A DNA stretch of 64,000 nt, taken from assembly GCF_000429025.1 (NCBI RefSeq), contig NZ_KE386834.1, positions 584,891 to 648,890 of the forward strand. The letters run 5' to 3'. Below are positions 20,101 through 25,412 of the stretch, piece by piece. Position 1 is the first letter of the stretch. The number at the start of each line of letters is the position of its first letter. This DNA comes from Actinospineispora spinosispora DSM 44797. GTDB taxonomy: Bacteria > Actinomycetota > Actinomycetes > Mycobacteriales > Pseudonocardiaceae. The notes beneath the pieces were generated by a model, which had not been told where the DNA came from, ran no database searches, and worked only from the letters and a program-made list of their open reading frames with translations. A program made the translations under genes and the position numbers.

Positions 20101-21216
20101 GCTCGCCTGGTCGGCTACGTCGTCCTGGTGCCGGGGCAGGAGTCCGCCGATCCCCGGGGTCAGCTCAGGGCCGCGCTGCGGGAGACGCTGCCCGCTCAGC
20201 TGGTGCCCTCGGAGATCGTGGTCGTCGAGTCGATGCCGCTGACCGTCAACGGGAAGCTGGATCGCGCGGCCCTGCCGGCACCGGCCACGCACACCGGGGG
20301 ACGCGCGCCGAAGGACGACACCGAACGTGCGCTGTGCGAGGTGTTCGCGCGCGTGCTGGGCTTGGACCGGGTGGATCCCGAGGACGGGTTCTTCGATCTC
20401 GGCGGCGACTCGCTGTCCGCGATGCGGCTGGTCGGGACGCTGGACCGGGAGCTCGGGCGGACCGTCGCGGTGGGCACCGTGCTGGCTCACCCGAGCGTCG
20501 CGGAACTGGCCGCACAGCTGACCGGGGCCACCGGCCGTGAGCACGTGCTCACGCTGCGGCGCGACGGAACCAGAGAACCGTTGTTCTGTGTCCATCCCGC
20601 GGGAGGGCTCGCCTGGGCGTTCGCCGGGCTGGTCCCTCAGCTGGCCGAGGACCGGCCGGTCGTCGGTCTTCAGCTGCCGTCGCTGAGCGGTGCTCCGCTC
20701 GACGTCCACACCGTCGACGAGCTGGCCGCGAGCTACCTGCGCACGGTCCGGAGCATGCAGCCGGACGGGCCGTACCACCTGCTGGGCTACTCGTTCGGCG
20801 GCAACGTGGTGCACGCGATGGCGGCACAGCTGCGGCGCGACGGCGAACACGTCGCGTTCACCGGCCTCATCGACAGCACCCCGCTGCTCGGCTCGGTCCC
20901 CGAGCCGGACGTGGACCGGGAGCTGGCGGCCGCGCTGCCCGAGGGGCTCGCCGAGGACTCGCCGGAACTGGTCGAGGCGATGCGGTCGGCGTACGCACAG
21001 TGCGTTCAGTTGATGGGCCGTTCGGAGAGCCCGGACTTCGACGGGCCGCTCACGCTGTTCGCGGCGGGCACGGGTGAGCGGCTCGCCGAGGCGTGGCGTC
21101 GGGTCGTCGGGGACCAGCAGCTCGTGATCCACCGGGTCCCCGGTGATCACGTCGGCATCGTCTCGGCCTCCGGCTGGGCGCTCATCGGCCCGGTTGTCAC
21201 CGAGGCGTTGGCATGA
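8101..21216 (+). CDS. Four-module siderophore NRPS: C-A-T-E / C-T / C-A-T / C-A-T-TE
   Basis: 4371 aa. Domains by motif position: C1 (HHLVIDG 146-152), A1 (TSGSTGRPKG 611-620), T1 (Ser998), E (HHLVIDG 1170-1176), C2 (HHILTDG 1653-1659), T2 (Ser1994), C3 (HHIAIDE 2166-2172), A2 (2636-2645), T3 (Ser3020), C4 (HHLLTDG 3225-3231), A3 (3711-3720), T4 (Ser4104), TE (Ser4231, Asp4258, His4350). Specificity codes aligned by eye: A1 DSDDVGFVDK (nearest to Arg codes I know), A2 DILQLGVVWK (glycine), A3 DMENMGLINK (N5-hydroxyornithine). C1 should accept DHB from the stand-alone ArCP. C2 is followed by T2 after only about 40 residues, so module 2 has no A domain. C3 has Glu for the last Gly of HHxxxDG. 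Predicted chain: DHB-D-Arg-(X)-Gly-hOrn, released or oligomerised by TE. The TTG start overlaps the MbtH stop; ATG 8125 is an alternative. Confidence 0.95.
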   Translation: MSTTTDRTMMTLSAAQLGVWNAQRLDPDSLGYLVGEVLEISGPGPIEVELLADAVRRTIDEAQTLRLRVHDTPGGPRQTITDEPATSPRVIDLRAERDPVAVAHALVDAERASASEYCRPMVDRPLYTYTLLRLSDREVWCVQLYHHLVIDGYTAAMLSRRVAAHYTALVRGAEPPKPVFGSLEAMIEQDRAYQDSEQYQQDRRFWLDQLTPLPELAGRSATANGPSEQTVHARAMLSAEEFTALRAVADTAGTTWADVLIGCYAGFLHRLRGESDLVIAMPMMARSGSVALRTPSMAVNVLPLRIAVRGGDHIAELSRRVAKVMVGMRAHQRYRGENLPRDLAVPGAGALLHGVGINVKAFDLELDFAGATGVLRNVAGGPPEDLGLTVTPIPGGRLQLGFEVDARTNDRAGTEWRMAALRRMVLALISPDDPPVGQVELASPGERERLLADSTAEGVGGARPDVSDRLTESAVLVCGNERLDASELEGRVHRLARVLRARGVGPDDIVGLALPRSVDLVVALLAVLDAGAAYLALDLDHPLDRLRDLVVDADPVLVLVHEELAGELPGAFAVDSEATRAELAGQSHGPLAPDELVEPRHPDHLAYVIYTSGSTGRPKGVLVRRGGLTELLHRHLATTFAAASERVGGRALRVAHTYSFAFDSSVDQLLWLLGGNELHLYDADLARDADALLDACARDRIDVVDLTPSIATQLVDGGLLTAAHPLALLVIGGEAASPALWRRIVESGVPAYNFYGPTEATVDATGAPVRAVSPTIGHPVAGTRAYLLDAALHPVPDGERGELYLAGPHLARGYLADPGATADRFVADPFGAPGDRMYRTGDLARRRPGTGLEYLGRADQQVKIRGRRVEIGEVEAALASVPGVSASAAVIRTDGAQPRLVGYVTPSDAALDAARVRRVLADRVPDHLVPSAVVVMQALPRTINGKLDRAALPAPRIESTGRAASTDRERALCEVVAEVLELDRAGVGDDFFGLGGDSIAAIRVSSQLRARGLDLRPKELFARRDLGSLALEAREIDDTARTVSDVATGPVPAPPIVAALPDAAVAGYAQWTVVRVGERVELPDLVAGVQTVLDRHDALRLLVTGESLIVRERDSVPAARLVTETSEDTDVALLAERVAESLDPRVGDTLRVVLVRTAPDSPDLLLVVAHHLVIDGVSWRVLLPDLRRACAGPAAPEPKGTSWRRHATLLAAQGESGARRGELVHWRSALGARRDRLGSRTLDPTRDTQATASRSRSVASAEVTAALLSVLPSAYRAGVDEVLLAALVLAVRSWRPDGRDQSVTIERHGREQLAPDVDLSRTVGWFTSEFPVRVPADAVRTDADLADALAGGASAGRLLRAAKETLRSVPDAGIGYGILRHLDPVAGPELARFEQPELLLNYLGRFTSQTDTDWRLPDDDPFRVIEPESMALTHTLAVNVFVHEDGAPRLAVEWTAAGEILGARAVEQLQVHWDHALEALAAHAARTEGGLTPSDCASAGTDQDGIDQLEALHGPLEDLLPLSPLQEGLLFHAVRDGADDVYTLLARFDLVGPLEDSRLEAAVNGLHRRHPNLRAAFHYDGLDRPVQAIPRTARVPWRCVDLSALPSRVALLAADSLERDAAAYVFDMATPPLLRALLVRLPDDRHRLILNAHHILTDGWSTPIVLRELLELYHRGGDGLPVPTPYHRYLAWLDERDQAEQRAAWAARLTGLAAPTLVGPSGDVVRAASVALAVPLARESAAALAALGRRRGVTVNTLVQGAWAAVLAENTGRTDVVFGATVSGRPADLAGVETMVGLFSNTIPVRLTIEADEPLWEQLARLQDDQLTVRDHEHTGLAEIERIAGLGRLFDTLVVFENFPNRQQPRPDSDELRITGFHNHSVTHYPLTLLAPPGDGLELELYHNPAVVPTDRAEAVAARLAEILDSLVREPELPASRLLTITEVAEPVAVPVARVPELSGPTEVVTALCAEAAALLEVPVVGPDDDFFALGGHSLTAMRLVGRLRRSGIRVAVREVFDARTMRALAGIARVEQTRVTPQPEQLTGAVLSPAQQRLWFLHRLEGPSTTYDVPMVLRLRGEVDVAALDSAWRDVLTRHAVLRTVYPADGAGAALTRVLDVVDGLQIRRGEHEIAVFRGQAVDITSVAPARASLVEVARDEYVLVVLVHHIAIDETSIRPLLADLGTAYSARCAGAEPGWESAGPDYQLYAQREHRRLAEETEGDSQSRYWVQTLAGLPAELDLPFDRPRPARSAHRGTTLVRALPDGLRAGISRLCTDAGTSPLMVLQAAVAVTWSKLGAGRDIPLGTTVAHRDVDETIDFADSIGYFVNTLVVRCDVSGRPSFAEVLRRVKEASLDALANQDLPFERLVELLAPPRSLARHPLFQTMVAHDRVVVPPPLGDLAVEREADPGGAARFDLGVWLVDDQAGPGLRVTADAELFDSATVAELLDHLLLTLAVMVADPERSTGELVLAGPEAERAPARRDRTPVGVAVAFAAKARDIPDAPALITGGRTMTYRELAERVDELARRLVAEGAGPEQVVAVALPRSADLVAALLAVLRTGAAYLPLDVDYPQQRLSFMLDDAQPVCTLTCRDAVDRLPGNAPAPMLVDAPADVPDTPLPEPPAAADHLAYVIHTSGSTGRPKGVMVTTANLAAFTETVVGEGWIRHGDRLVAVTTVSFDIAALELLCPLVAGATVVLADRWTVLDPDELHELIAESGATVVQATPSLWRPLLEHEHARRLGGVRALVGGEALPADLAAGLTTHCAQVRNVYGPTEATVWATAADLSEGDPVTIGSPWTDVHVRVLDDDLCDVPDGVAGELYLGGAQVVRGYLGRSALTASRFVADPAGQGARLYRTGDLVRRRRGGSALQFLRRVDDQVKVRGFRIELGEVEGALGQVPGVARAAATVRSDQFGVGRLFGYVVAEPGVPLDALAVRDAVSRLLPEYMVPQAVAVLDTVPLTLNGKVDRAALPEPTVTPSTGAAPATTTETVLCALVDDVLGTRGAGPDDAFFSVGGDSITSVRLVTLARARGLELSVADVFERESLGALAQLADERSAGPGEVIGASEAELTLDRDQRGRLDALCPGWSEVLPLGPLQEGMYYQSVLDAGGTDVYLVQHRFEFASALDVVPSALRAAGDALLRRYPNLRAGFTHAGFDEPVQFVADTVAMPYREVDLRDGTTDVARLDEEEFASGFDLDRPPLIRMVLAWLPGGRARLLLTQHHLLTDGWSQTLLLAELFALYEHARDTADLDTADIDTALPVPADFRDYLSWAAGTDSAAAEAAWRGYLADLDQPTLLARDQGVAGFRGAPLPVLRKVELDQSVTTALRELAGGLAVTLSTVVSAAWGLALRATTGTDDVVFGTTVSGRPPEVPGADRMVGLLLNTIPVRLRTTPGEPLTALLRRTFSEQGRLTAHHHLGLGRLQRAAGHPTLFDTLYVFRNLPYDDRAREAVFARHGISSSEAVDGTHYALTLDVNPTSSLTLTLESRPDLVTDELAEQVLARLVEVLELLAEPGAGERVVADTSVPAAEVPSAFAPARVPVPVPGEPGGSVDALLHERAAATPDAPALVFGDVALTAGQMNRRVDRLARLLAARGAGPNAVVALALPRTADHVVAIFAVMRTGAAYLPLEPANPPARQRELIADSDAALLVTTRAQRVDGNTVDELLLDDPSVVAVLDGRVTAPEVPAGSVGGPTHPDQPAYVIYTSGSTGRPKGVVVGHRGLTAMYHNHRTEIFEPTERQAGRGGLRIAHTVSFSFDMSWEELFWLLAGHEVHVIDEKARLAPVSLVQHYRDVGIDVVNVTPSYARELLAGGLLDGEHTPALVMLGGEAVPPELWTRLREQPGVDGYDLYGPTEFTINAMGSPVRGSETPCLGRPVRNACARVLDSGLRPVPVGAVGELYMSGDGTALGYLGRGDLTASRFVADPFSADGARMYRTGDLVRRRADGELEYLGRTDGQVKVRGFRIELGEVEAALTDCAWVSHAAAAVRTDGGTAARLVGYVVLVPGQESADPRGQLRAALRETLPAQLVPSEIVVVESMPLTVNGKLDRAALPAPATHTGGRAPKDDTERALCEVFARVLGLDRVDPEDGFFDLGGDSLSAMRLVGTLDRELGRTVAVGTVLAHPSVAELAAQLTGATGREHVLTLRRDGTREPLFCVHPAGGLAWAFAGLVPQLAEDRPVVGLQLPSLSGAPLDVHTVDELAASYLRTVRSMQPDGPYHLLGYSFGGNVVHAMAAQLRRDGEHVAFTGLIDSTPLLGSVPEPDVDRELAAALPEGLAEDSPELVEAMRSAYAQCVQLMGRSESPDFDGPLTLFAAGTGERLAEAWRRVVGDQQLVIHRVPGDHVGIVSASGWALIGPVVTEALA

Positions 21217-22136
21217 GGCCGGCGTGGTTCATCTCCGTGGTGGCGCTCGCGGCGGTATTGGCTGCCTGCTCATCCGCCACGGAACGACCCGGGACCGGTG
21301 TGCCCCCATCGCCGAAGCGGATCGTGGTGCTCAGCGGTGGCATGACCGGGGACCTGTTCGCGCTCGGGGCCACCGTGGTCGCCACCGACACCCGGGTCCT
21401 CGGTGTCACCAACGACGAGCACGGCTTCCCGCCCCAGTGGTCGGCGGCGGCGACCGCGCAGGGCACCGTGGGACTGCCGGGCGTCGACGAGCTGAGCACC
21501 GAGGCGGTCGCCGCCGCGAGACCCGACCTGATCCTCGGCGGCGGGCAGGGCATCACCGGGGTACAGGCCGAGGCCAACTACGACAAGCTGGCGCGGATCG
21601 CGCCGACCGTGCTCATCCCGAGGACGGTGACCTCCTGGCAGGAGCAGCTGCGGCTGCTCGCCGAGGCGATCGGCCGGGCCGACCGGGTCCCGGCGCTGCT
21701 GCGCGCCTACGACGACAAGCTGGCCTCGGTCCGGGCCGCGGTCAACCCCCCGCCCGGCCCGTTCGCGGTCATCCTGTCGATCAGCGGCAGCCAACCGTGT
21801 CTCGTCCCAGCGGACGCGCAGCTGCCCGAGTTGTTGCGCCGGCTGGGCTTCACCCCCGACGACGTGTGGCGCAAGGCGGGCAACCCGCCCAAGTACGGCA
21901 CCGGGGACTCGTTCACGATGAGCCCCGAGCTGCTGTCCCAGGCAGCGGACGCGCCCACGGCGTTCGTCATCCGGCTCACCGGTCGCACCGTCGCCGAGCT
22001 GGCCGCCGACCCGCTGTACGCGCGGCTCCCGGCCTTCCGGGACCACCAGGTCACCGAACTTCCCGCGTCGAGCTATCGGCTGGACTACGACGGTGCCCTG
22101 CGCACCCTGGATCTGATCGGCGGCACCTTCCGATGA
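21213..22136 (+). CDS. Iron-siderophore ABC transporter substrate-binding lipoprotein 2
   Basis: 307 aa with a lipoprotein signal peptide ending LAAC (Cys19). It matches the lipoprotein at 4270-5244 block by block (KRIVVLSGGM, ATDTRVLGVT, AAARPDLILGGGQGITG, QAADAPTAFVIRLTG), so it is a paralogue probably specialised for a related ferric form or ligand. Its ATG overlaps the NRPS stop (ATGA at 21213-21216), which ties its expression to siderophore synthesis. No permease partner is nearby. Confidence 0.9.
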   Translation: MRPAWFISVVALAAVLAACSSATERPGTGVPPSPKRIVVLSGGMTGDLFALGATVVATDTRVLGVTNDEHGFPPQWSAAATAQGTVGLPGVDELSTEAVAAARPDLILGGGQGITGVQAEANYDKLARIAPTVLIPRTVTSWQEQLRLLAEAIGRADRVPALLRAYDDKLASVRAAVNPPPGPFAVILSISGSQPCLVPADAQLPELLRRLGFTPDDVWRKAGNPPKYGTGDSFTMSPELLSQAADAPTAFVIRLTGRTVAELAADPLYARLPAFRDHQVTELPASSYRLDYDGALRTLDLIGGTFR

Positions 22137-23371
22137 TGCGCCTCGGTGGCCTGGTCCTCGACGTCTCCCCGCTGCGGGCCAGCAGGGACTTCCGGTTCAT
22201 CTTCCTGGCCAGGCTGATCTCGCTGCTCGGTATCGGCCTGCTGGTCGTCGCGGTGCCCGCGCAGACCTACCAGCTGACCCGCTCGACGTTGCACGTCGGC
22301 GGGGTCGCCACGACCATGGGCGTGGCCCTGTTCGCGGGCAGCCTGTGGGGCGGCATCCTCGCCGACCGGGTGGAGCGCAAACGGACCATCCAGCTGGCGA
22401 GGACCGTCGCCGGGATCGGGTTCCTGGTGCTCGGGCTCAACTCGCTGCTGCCCGCGCCGCAGCTCTGGGTGATCTACCTGGTCGCGGTCGCCGACGGGGT
22501 GGCCGGCGGGGTCAGCGGCACGGCGCTGATGGCGCTCGCGTCCACGCTGGTACCCCGCGAGAAGCTGGCCGCGGCGGGCGCACTCGTGGCGCTCACCACC
22601 GACCTCGGGGCGATCGTCTCACCCGCGATCGCCGGGGTGATCATCGCGGCCGGCGGCGTGGCGGTGACGTACTTCGTGGCCGCCGCCGCCACCGCTGCCA
22701 CCGTCACCCTGATCAACGCACTGCGCCCCGCGCCGGCGCCGGGCACGTCCCACGAGCCGCCGTGGGTGGCGCTGCGCACCGGGATGCGGTTCGCGGCGCG
22801 GCACCGGGTGGTGCGCGGCGTCCTGCTCGTCGGGGTGCTCAGCATGCTCGCCAGCGGTCCGATGGTGCTGCTCCCGGCGTACGTCGACCTGGTGCTGCAC
22901 GCCGGGCCGGAGACCCTCGGCGTGCTCTACGGCGCACCCGCGATCGGCGCGGTCGTCGGCGCGCTGACCAGCGGCTGGACCGGCCGGGTACGGCGTACCG
23001 GGATGGCGCTGCTCGCGTCGGTCGCGCTGATGCCGCTCGGCCTGGTCCTCCTCGGTGTGGGTGGCGGTGTGATCCTCGCGGTGCTGGGGCTGGCCGGGCA
23101 CGGGCTCGGCCGGTCGCTGGCCGACATCCTGCGGTTCGCGGTGCTGCAGCAGAACACCCCGGACGAGCTGCGCGGCCGTGTCTCCAGCCTCTGGCAGGTC
23201 CAGGTCGTGACCGGTACCGCGGTCGGCTCCATCGTCGCGGGCCTGCTCGGCCGGGCACTCGCGCCGGACACCGCACTGCTCGTCTACGGGGGCGGCTGCC
23301 TCGCCCTCACCCTCGTGTTGGTTGCCCTACTGAGTTCGCTGTGGCGGGTCACGGAGGAAGAGAATGTCTGA
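22133..23371 (+). CDS. MFS exporter, EntS-like siderophore efflux protein
   Basis: 412 aa with about 12 hydrophobic segments and the central cytoplasmic loop rich in Arg (around ALRPAPAPGTSHEPP). The opening DFRFIFLARLISLLGIGLLVVAVPAQTYQLT resembles EntS and related enterobactin exporters, and LWGGILADRVERKR is the MFS motif A. It would export the finished siderophore. The ATG at 22133 overlaps the preceding stop (ATGATG at 22133-22138; the second ATG at 22136 is equally possible). The open frame extends far upstream inside neighbouring genes, but that part is not coding. The end overlaps the hydroxylase start by 8 nt. Confidence 0.9.
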   Translation: MMRLGGLVLDVSPLRASRDFRFIFLARLISLLGIGLLVVAVPAQTYQLTRSTLHVGGVATTMGVALFAGSLWGGILADRVERKRTIQLARTVAGIGFLVLGLNSLLPAPQLWVIYLVAVADGVAGGVSGTALMALASTLVPREKLAAAGALVALTTDLGAIVSPAIAGVIIAAGGVAVTYFVAAAATAATVTLINALRPAPAPGTSHEPPWVALRTGMRFAARHRVVRGVLLVGVLSMLASGPMVLLPAYVDLVLHAGPETLGVLYGAPAIGAVVGALTSGWTGRVRRTGMALLASVALMPLGLVLLGVGGGVILAVLGLAGHGLGRSLADILRFAVLQQNTPDELRGRVSSLWQVQVVTGTAVGSIVAGLLGRALAPDTALLVYGGGCLALTLVLVALLSSLWRVTEEENV

Positions 23372-24677
23372 CGTCGTCGTTCAGAACCAGGTTCACGACC
23401 TTCTCGGCGTGGGCTTCGGCCCGTCGAACCTGGCGCTGGCGATCGCGGTCGCCGAACACAACGACAGCCAACGGGGTGAGGCGCGCCGGCTCGGCGCGCA
23501 CTTCGTCGAACGACAGGTGAGGTTCGGCTGGCACCGGGGGATGCTGATCGAGGACGCCAGGATGCAGGTGTCCTTCCTGAAGGACCTCGCGACCCTGCGC
23601 AACCCGACCAGCCGCTACAGCTTCCTGAACTACCTGCACGAGCGGGGCAGGCTGGTGGACTTCCTGAACTGCCAGAGCTTCTTCCCGACCCGGCTGGAGT
23701 TCCACGACTACCTGGAATGGGCCGGCCGGGGGTTCGCCGACCAGGTGGACTACGGCAGCGAGGTGGTCGGGATGCGCGCCGCCGGCCCACGGGGAGCGAC
23801 GATCGAGGTCCTGGTCCGCACCGACGGCGAGCCGAGGCGTCACCTGGCCCGCAACGTCGTCGTCGCGACCGGCCTCGGCCCCGTTCTGCCCGACGGGGTC
23901 GAGCTCTCCCCGAGGGTGTGGCACAGCCGCGACCTGGTGCCGAACGTCGCCGAGCTGCAGGGCACCTCGCCCGCGCGGTTCACCGTGGTCGGAGCCGGGC
24001 AGAGCGCGGCGGAGAGCGTCGAGTTCCTGCACCGAACGTTCCCCGGCGCCGAGGTCAACGCCGTGTTCGCCCGCTACGGGTACAGCCCGGCCGACGACAG
24101 CTCGTTCGCCAACCGGGTGTTCGACCCGGCGGCCGCCGAGGACTTCTTCGCGGCGCCCACCGAGGTCAAGACGAGGCTGATGGACTACCACCGCAACACC
24201 AACTACGGCGTCGTCGACCCCGACCTGATCGACTCGCTCTACGCGCGGCACTACGCGGAGCGGGTCAGCGGCAGGGAACGGCTGCGGCTGCTCAAGGCCA
24301 GCCGGGTCGTCGAACTGGCCGACACCGGATCGCACGCCGAGGTCGTCGTCGAGTCGATGATCGACGGCACCAGGACCCGCCTGGTCAACGACGCGGTCGT
24401 GTACGCGACCGGCTACCGCTCCGGTGACCCCACGCGGTTCCTCGACGACAGCGGTGTCCGGGTGGGCCGCGACGCCGACGGGCGAGCGCGGATCGGCAGG
24501 GACTACCGGATGGCGACCCCGGACATCGAGGCCGCCGTCTACGTGCAGGGCGCGACCGAGCACACCCACGGCATCAGCTCGACCCTGCTGTCCAACGCCG
24601 CCGTCCGCTCGGGCGACATCGTCGCCTCCATCCTGGCCAGGACCGCCGCTCCCGTCCCACTGGCCCGGTCCCGCTAG
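23364..24677 (+). CDS. L-ornithine N5-monooxygenase (SidA/PvdA/IucD family)
   Basis: 437 aa, normal family length. FAD site GVGFGPSNLALA near the N terminus; MQVSFLKDLATLRNPTSRYSFLNYL is the typical second block; NADPH site VVGAGQSAAESVEFL at about residues 210-224; substrate region NTNYGVVDPDLI and C-terminal ATGYRSGDP and THGISSTLLSNAAVRSGDI. It hydroxylates the side-chain amine of ornithine (lysine is possible for the family). Ornithine is favoured because the last NRPS A domain carries an N5-hydroxyornithine-type code. No formyl- or acetyltransferase gene is near, so the hydroxylamine may end up in a cyclic hydroxamate or be acylated by the assembly line. Confidence 0.93.
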   Translation: MSDVVVQNQVHDLLGVGFGPSNLALAIAVAEHNDSQRGEARRLGAHFVERQVRFGWHRGMLIEDARMQVSFLKDLATLRNPTSRYSFLNYLHERGRLVDFLNCQSFFPTRLEFHDYLEWAGRGFADQVDYGSEVVGMRAAGPRGATIEVLVRTDGEPRRHLARNVVVATGLGPVLPDGVELSPRVWHSRDLVPNVAELQGTSPARFTVVGAGQSAAESVEFLHRTFPGAEVNAVFARYGYSPADDSSFANRVFDPAAAEDFFAAPTEVKTRLMDYHRNTNYGVVDPDLIDSLYARHYAERVSGRERLRLLKASRVVELADTGSHAEVVVESMIDGTRTRLVNDAVVYATGYRSGDPTRFLDDSGVRVGRDADGRARIGRDYRMATPDIEAAVYVQGATEHTHGISSTLLSNAAVRSGDIVASILARTAAPVPLARSR

Positions 24678-24686
24678 GTGGGGGTT

Positions 24687-24728
24687 CGTGAGTGTTGAGT
24701 GTGGCCATAGCCACACTCAACACTCACG
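24687..24728. terminator. Bidirectional terminator hairpin, 19-bp perfect stem
   Basis: CGTGAGTGTTGAGTGTGGC (24687-24705) pairs perfectly with 24710-24728 around a CATA loop. It fills the 54-bp gap between the convergent hydroxylase (+) and isochorismatase (-) genes. There is no U-run on either side, as is common for actinobacterial terminators. Confidence 0.8.
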
Positions 24729-24731
24729 AGG

Positions 24732-25400
24732 TCAGGAGGCGGGGACCGCGGCCGGCGCCAGTGCGGCCAGGGCGTCCGAGGTGAGCAGGGAGACGCCGCA
24801 GCGCTGCGCGACGTACTCGACGGCCTGGTCGTGGTGGCGGCGGGAGAAGTCGGCGACCGCGTCGGCGACCAGGAAGGGCCGCACGTCACGCATGAAGGCC
24901 TCCACCGCGGTGGCCTGGCAGCCGATGTGCGCGTACACGCCGGTGATCAGCAGCTGGTCGCGGCCCAGCTCGGCGAGCTGCTCGGCGAAGCTGCTGCGCT
25001 GGAACGCGCTGTAGCGCCACTTCGTGAGCTGCACGTCCCCCGGCCGAGGGGCCAGCTCGTCGACGATGTCCTCGGCGCCGGGCTGCGCGTCGATCACCGC
25101 GCCGATGCCGTCGCCCCAGAACTCGGTGAGCAGCCCTCGGTCGCGGGCGCTCTGCCGGCCGGGCTGAGCGGTGTAGAACACCGGGATCCCGAGCTCCCGG
25201 CTACGTCCGAGCAGCGCGGCGATGTTGGCGACGACCGTGTTCACCGGGCCGGCGTCCGACACGTACGGCGCGAGGAAGTAGCGCTGCATGTCGTGCACCA
25301 ACAGCGCCGCGCGGGTCGGGTCCGGCCGCCAGTCGACGCGACCGGTCGGCAGCTCCTCGGCGCGGGGCAGCGCGTACGGCTCGATGCTGGGCAGAGACAT
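24732..25400 (-). CDS. Isochorismatase (EntB/DhbB N-domain type, without carrier domain)
   Basis: 222 aa. It converts isochorismate to 2,3-dihydro-2,3-dihydroxybenzoate plus pyruvate. The catalytic Asp lies in LLVHDMQRYF (Asp37), a conserved Lys in LTKWRYSAF (Lys127), and GVYAHIGC has the EntB-type sequence. The protein ends where EntB/DhbB would continue into an ArCP, so this is a split version; the carrier is at 3106-3336. It is the last gene of a three-gene minus-strand operon with only 12 nt to the DHB-AMP ligase. Confidence 0.93.
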   Translation of the reverse strand: MSLPSIEPYALPRAEELPTGRVDWRPDPTRAALLVHDMQRYFLAPYVSDAGPVNTVVANIAALLGRSRELGIPVFYTAQPGRQSARDRGLLTEFWGDGIGAVIDAQPGAEDIVDELAPRPGDVQLTKWRYSAFQRSSFAEQLAELGRDQLLITGVYAHIGCQATAVEAFMRDVRPFLVADAVADFSRRHHDQAVEYVAQRCGVSLLTSDALAALAPAAVPAS

Positions 25401-25412
25401 GGTGCCTACCTC

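Noticed and set aside
8101..21216. Very long minus-strand open frames opposite the NRPS (for example 14464-17841 and 18052-21150)
   Set aside because: They are antisense shadows of a high-GC gene. They lack domain motifs and are rich in Gly, Arg, His and Gln, as expected from reverse frames.
21143..22132. N-terminal extension of the MFS exporter frame
   Set aside because: This part overlaps the NRPS end and the lipoprotein in another frame. The extension is Arg/Gly-rich, and the MFS start is well placed at 22133.
24678..24731. A regulatory RNA or operator in the 19-bp hairpin
   Set aside because: Its position between convergent stops is best explained by termination.
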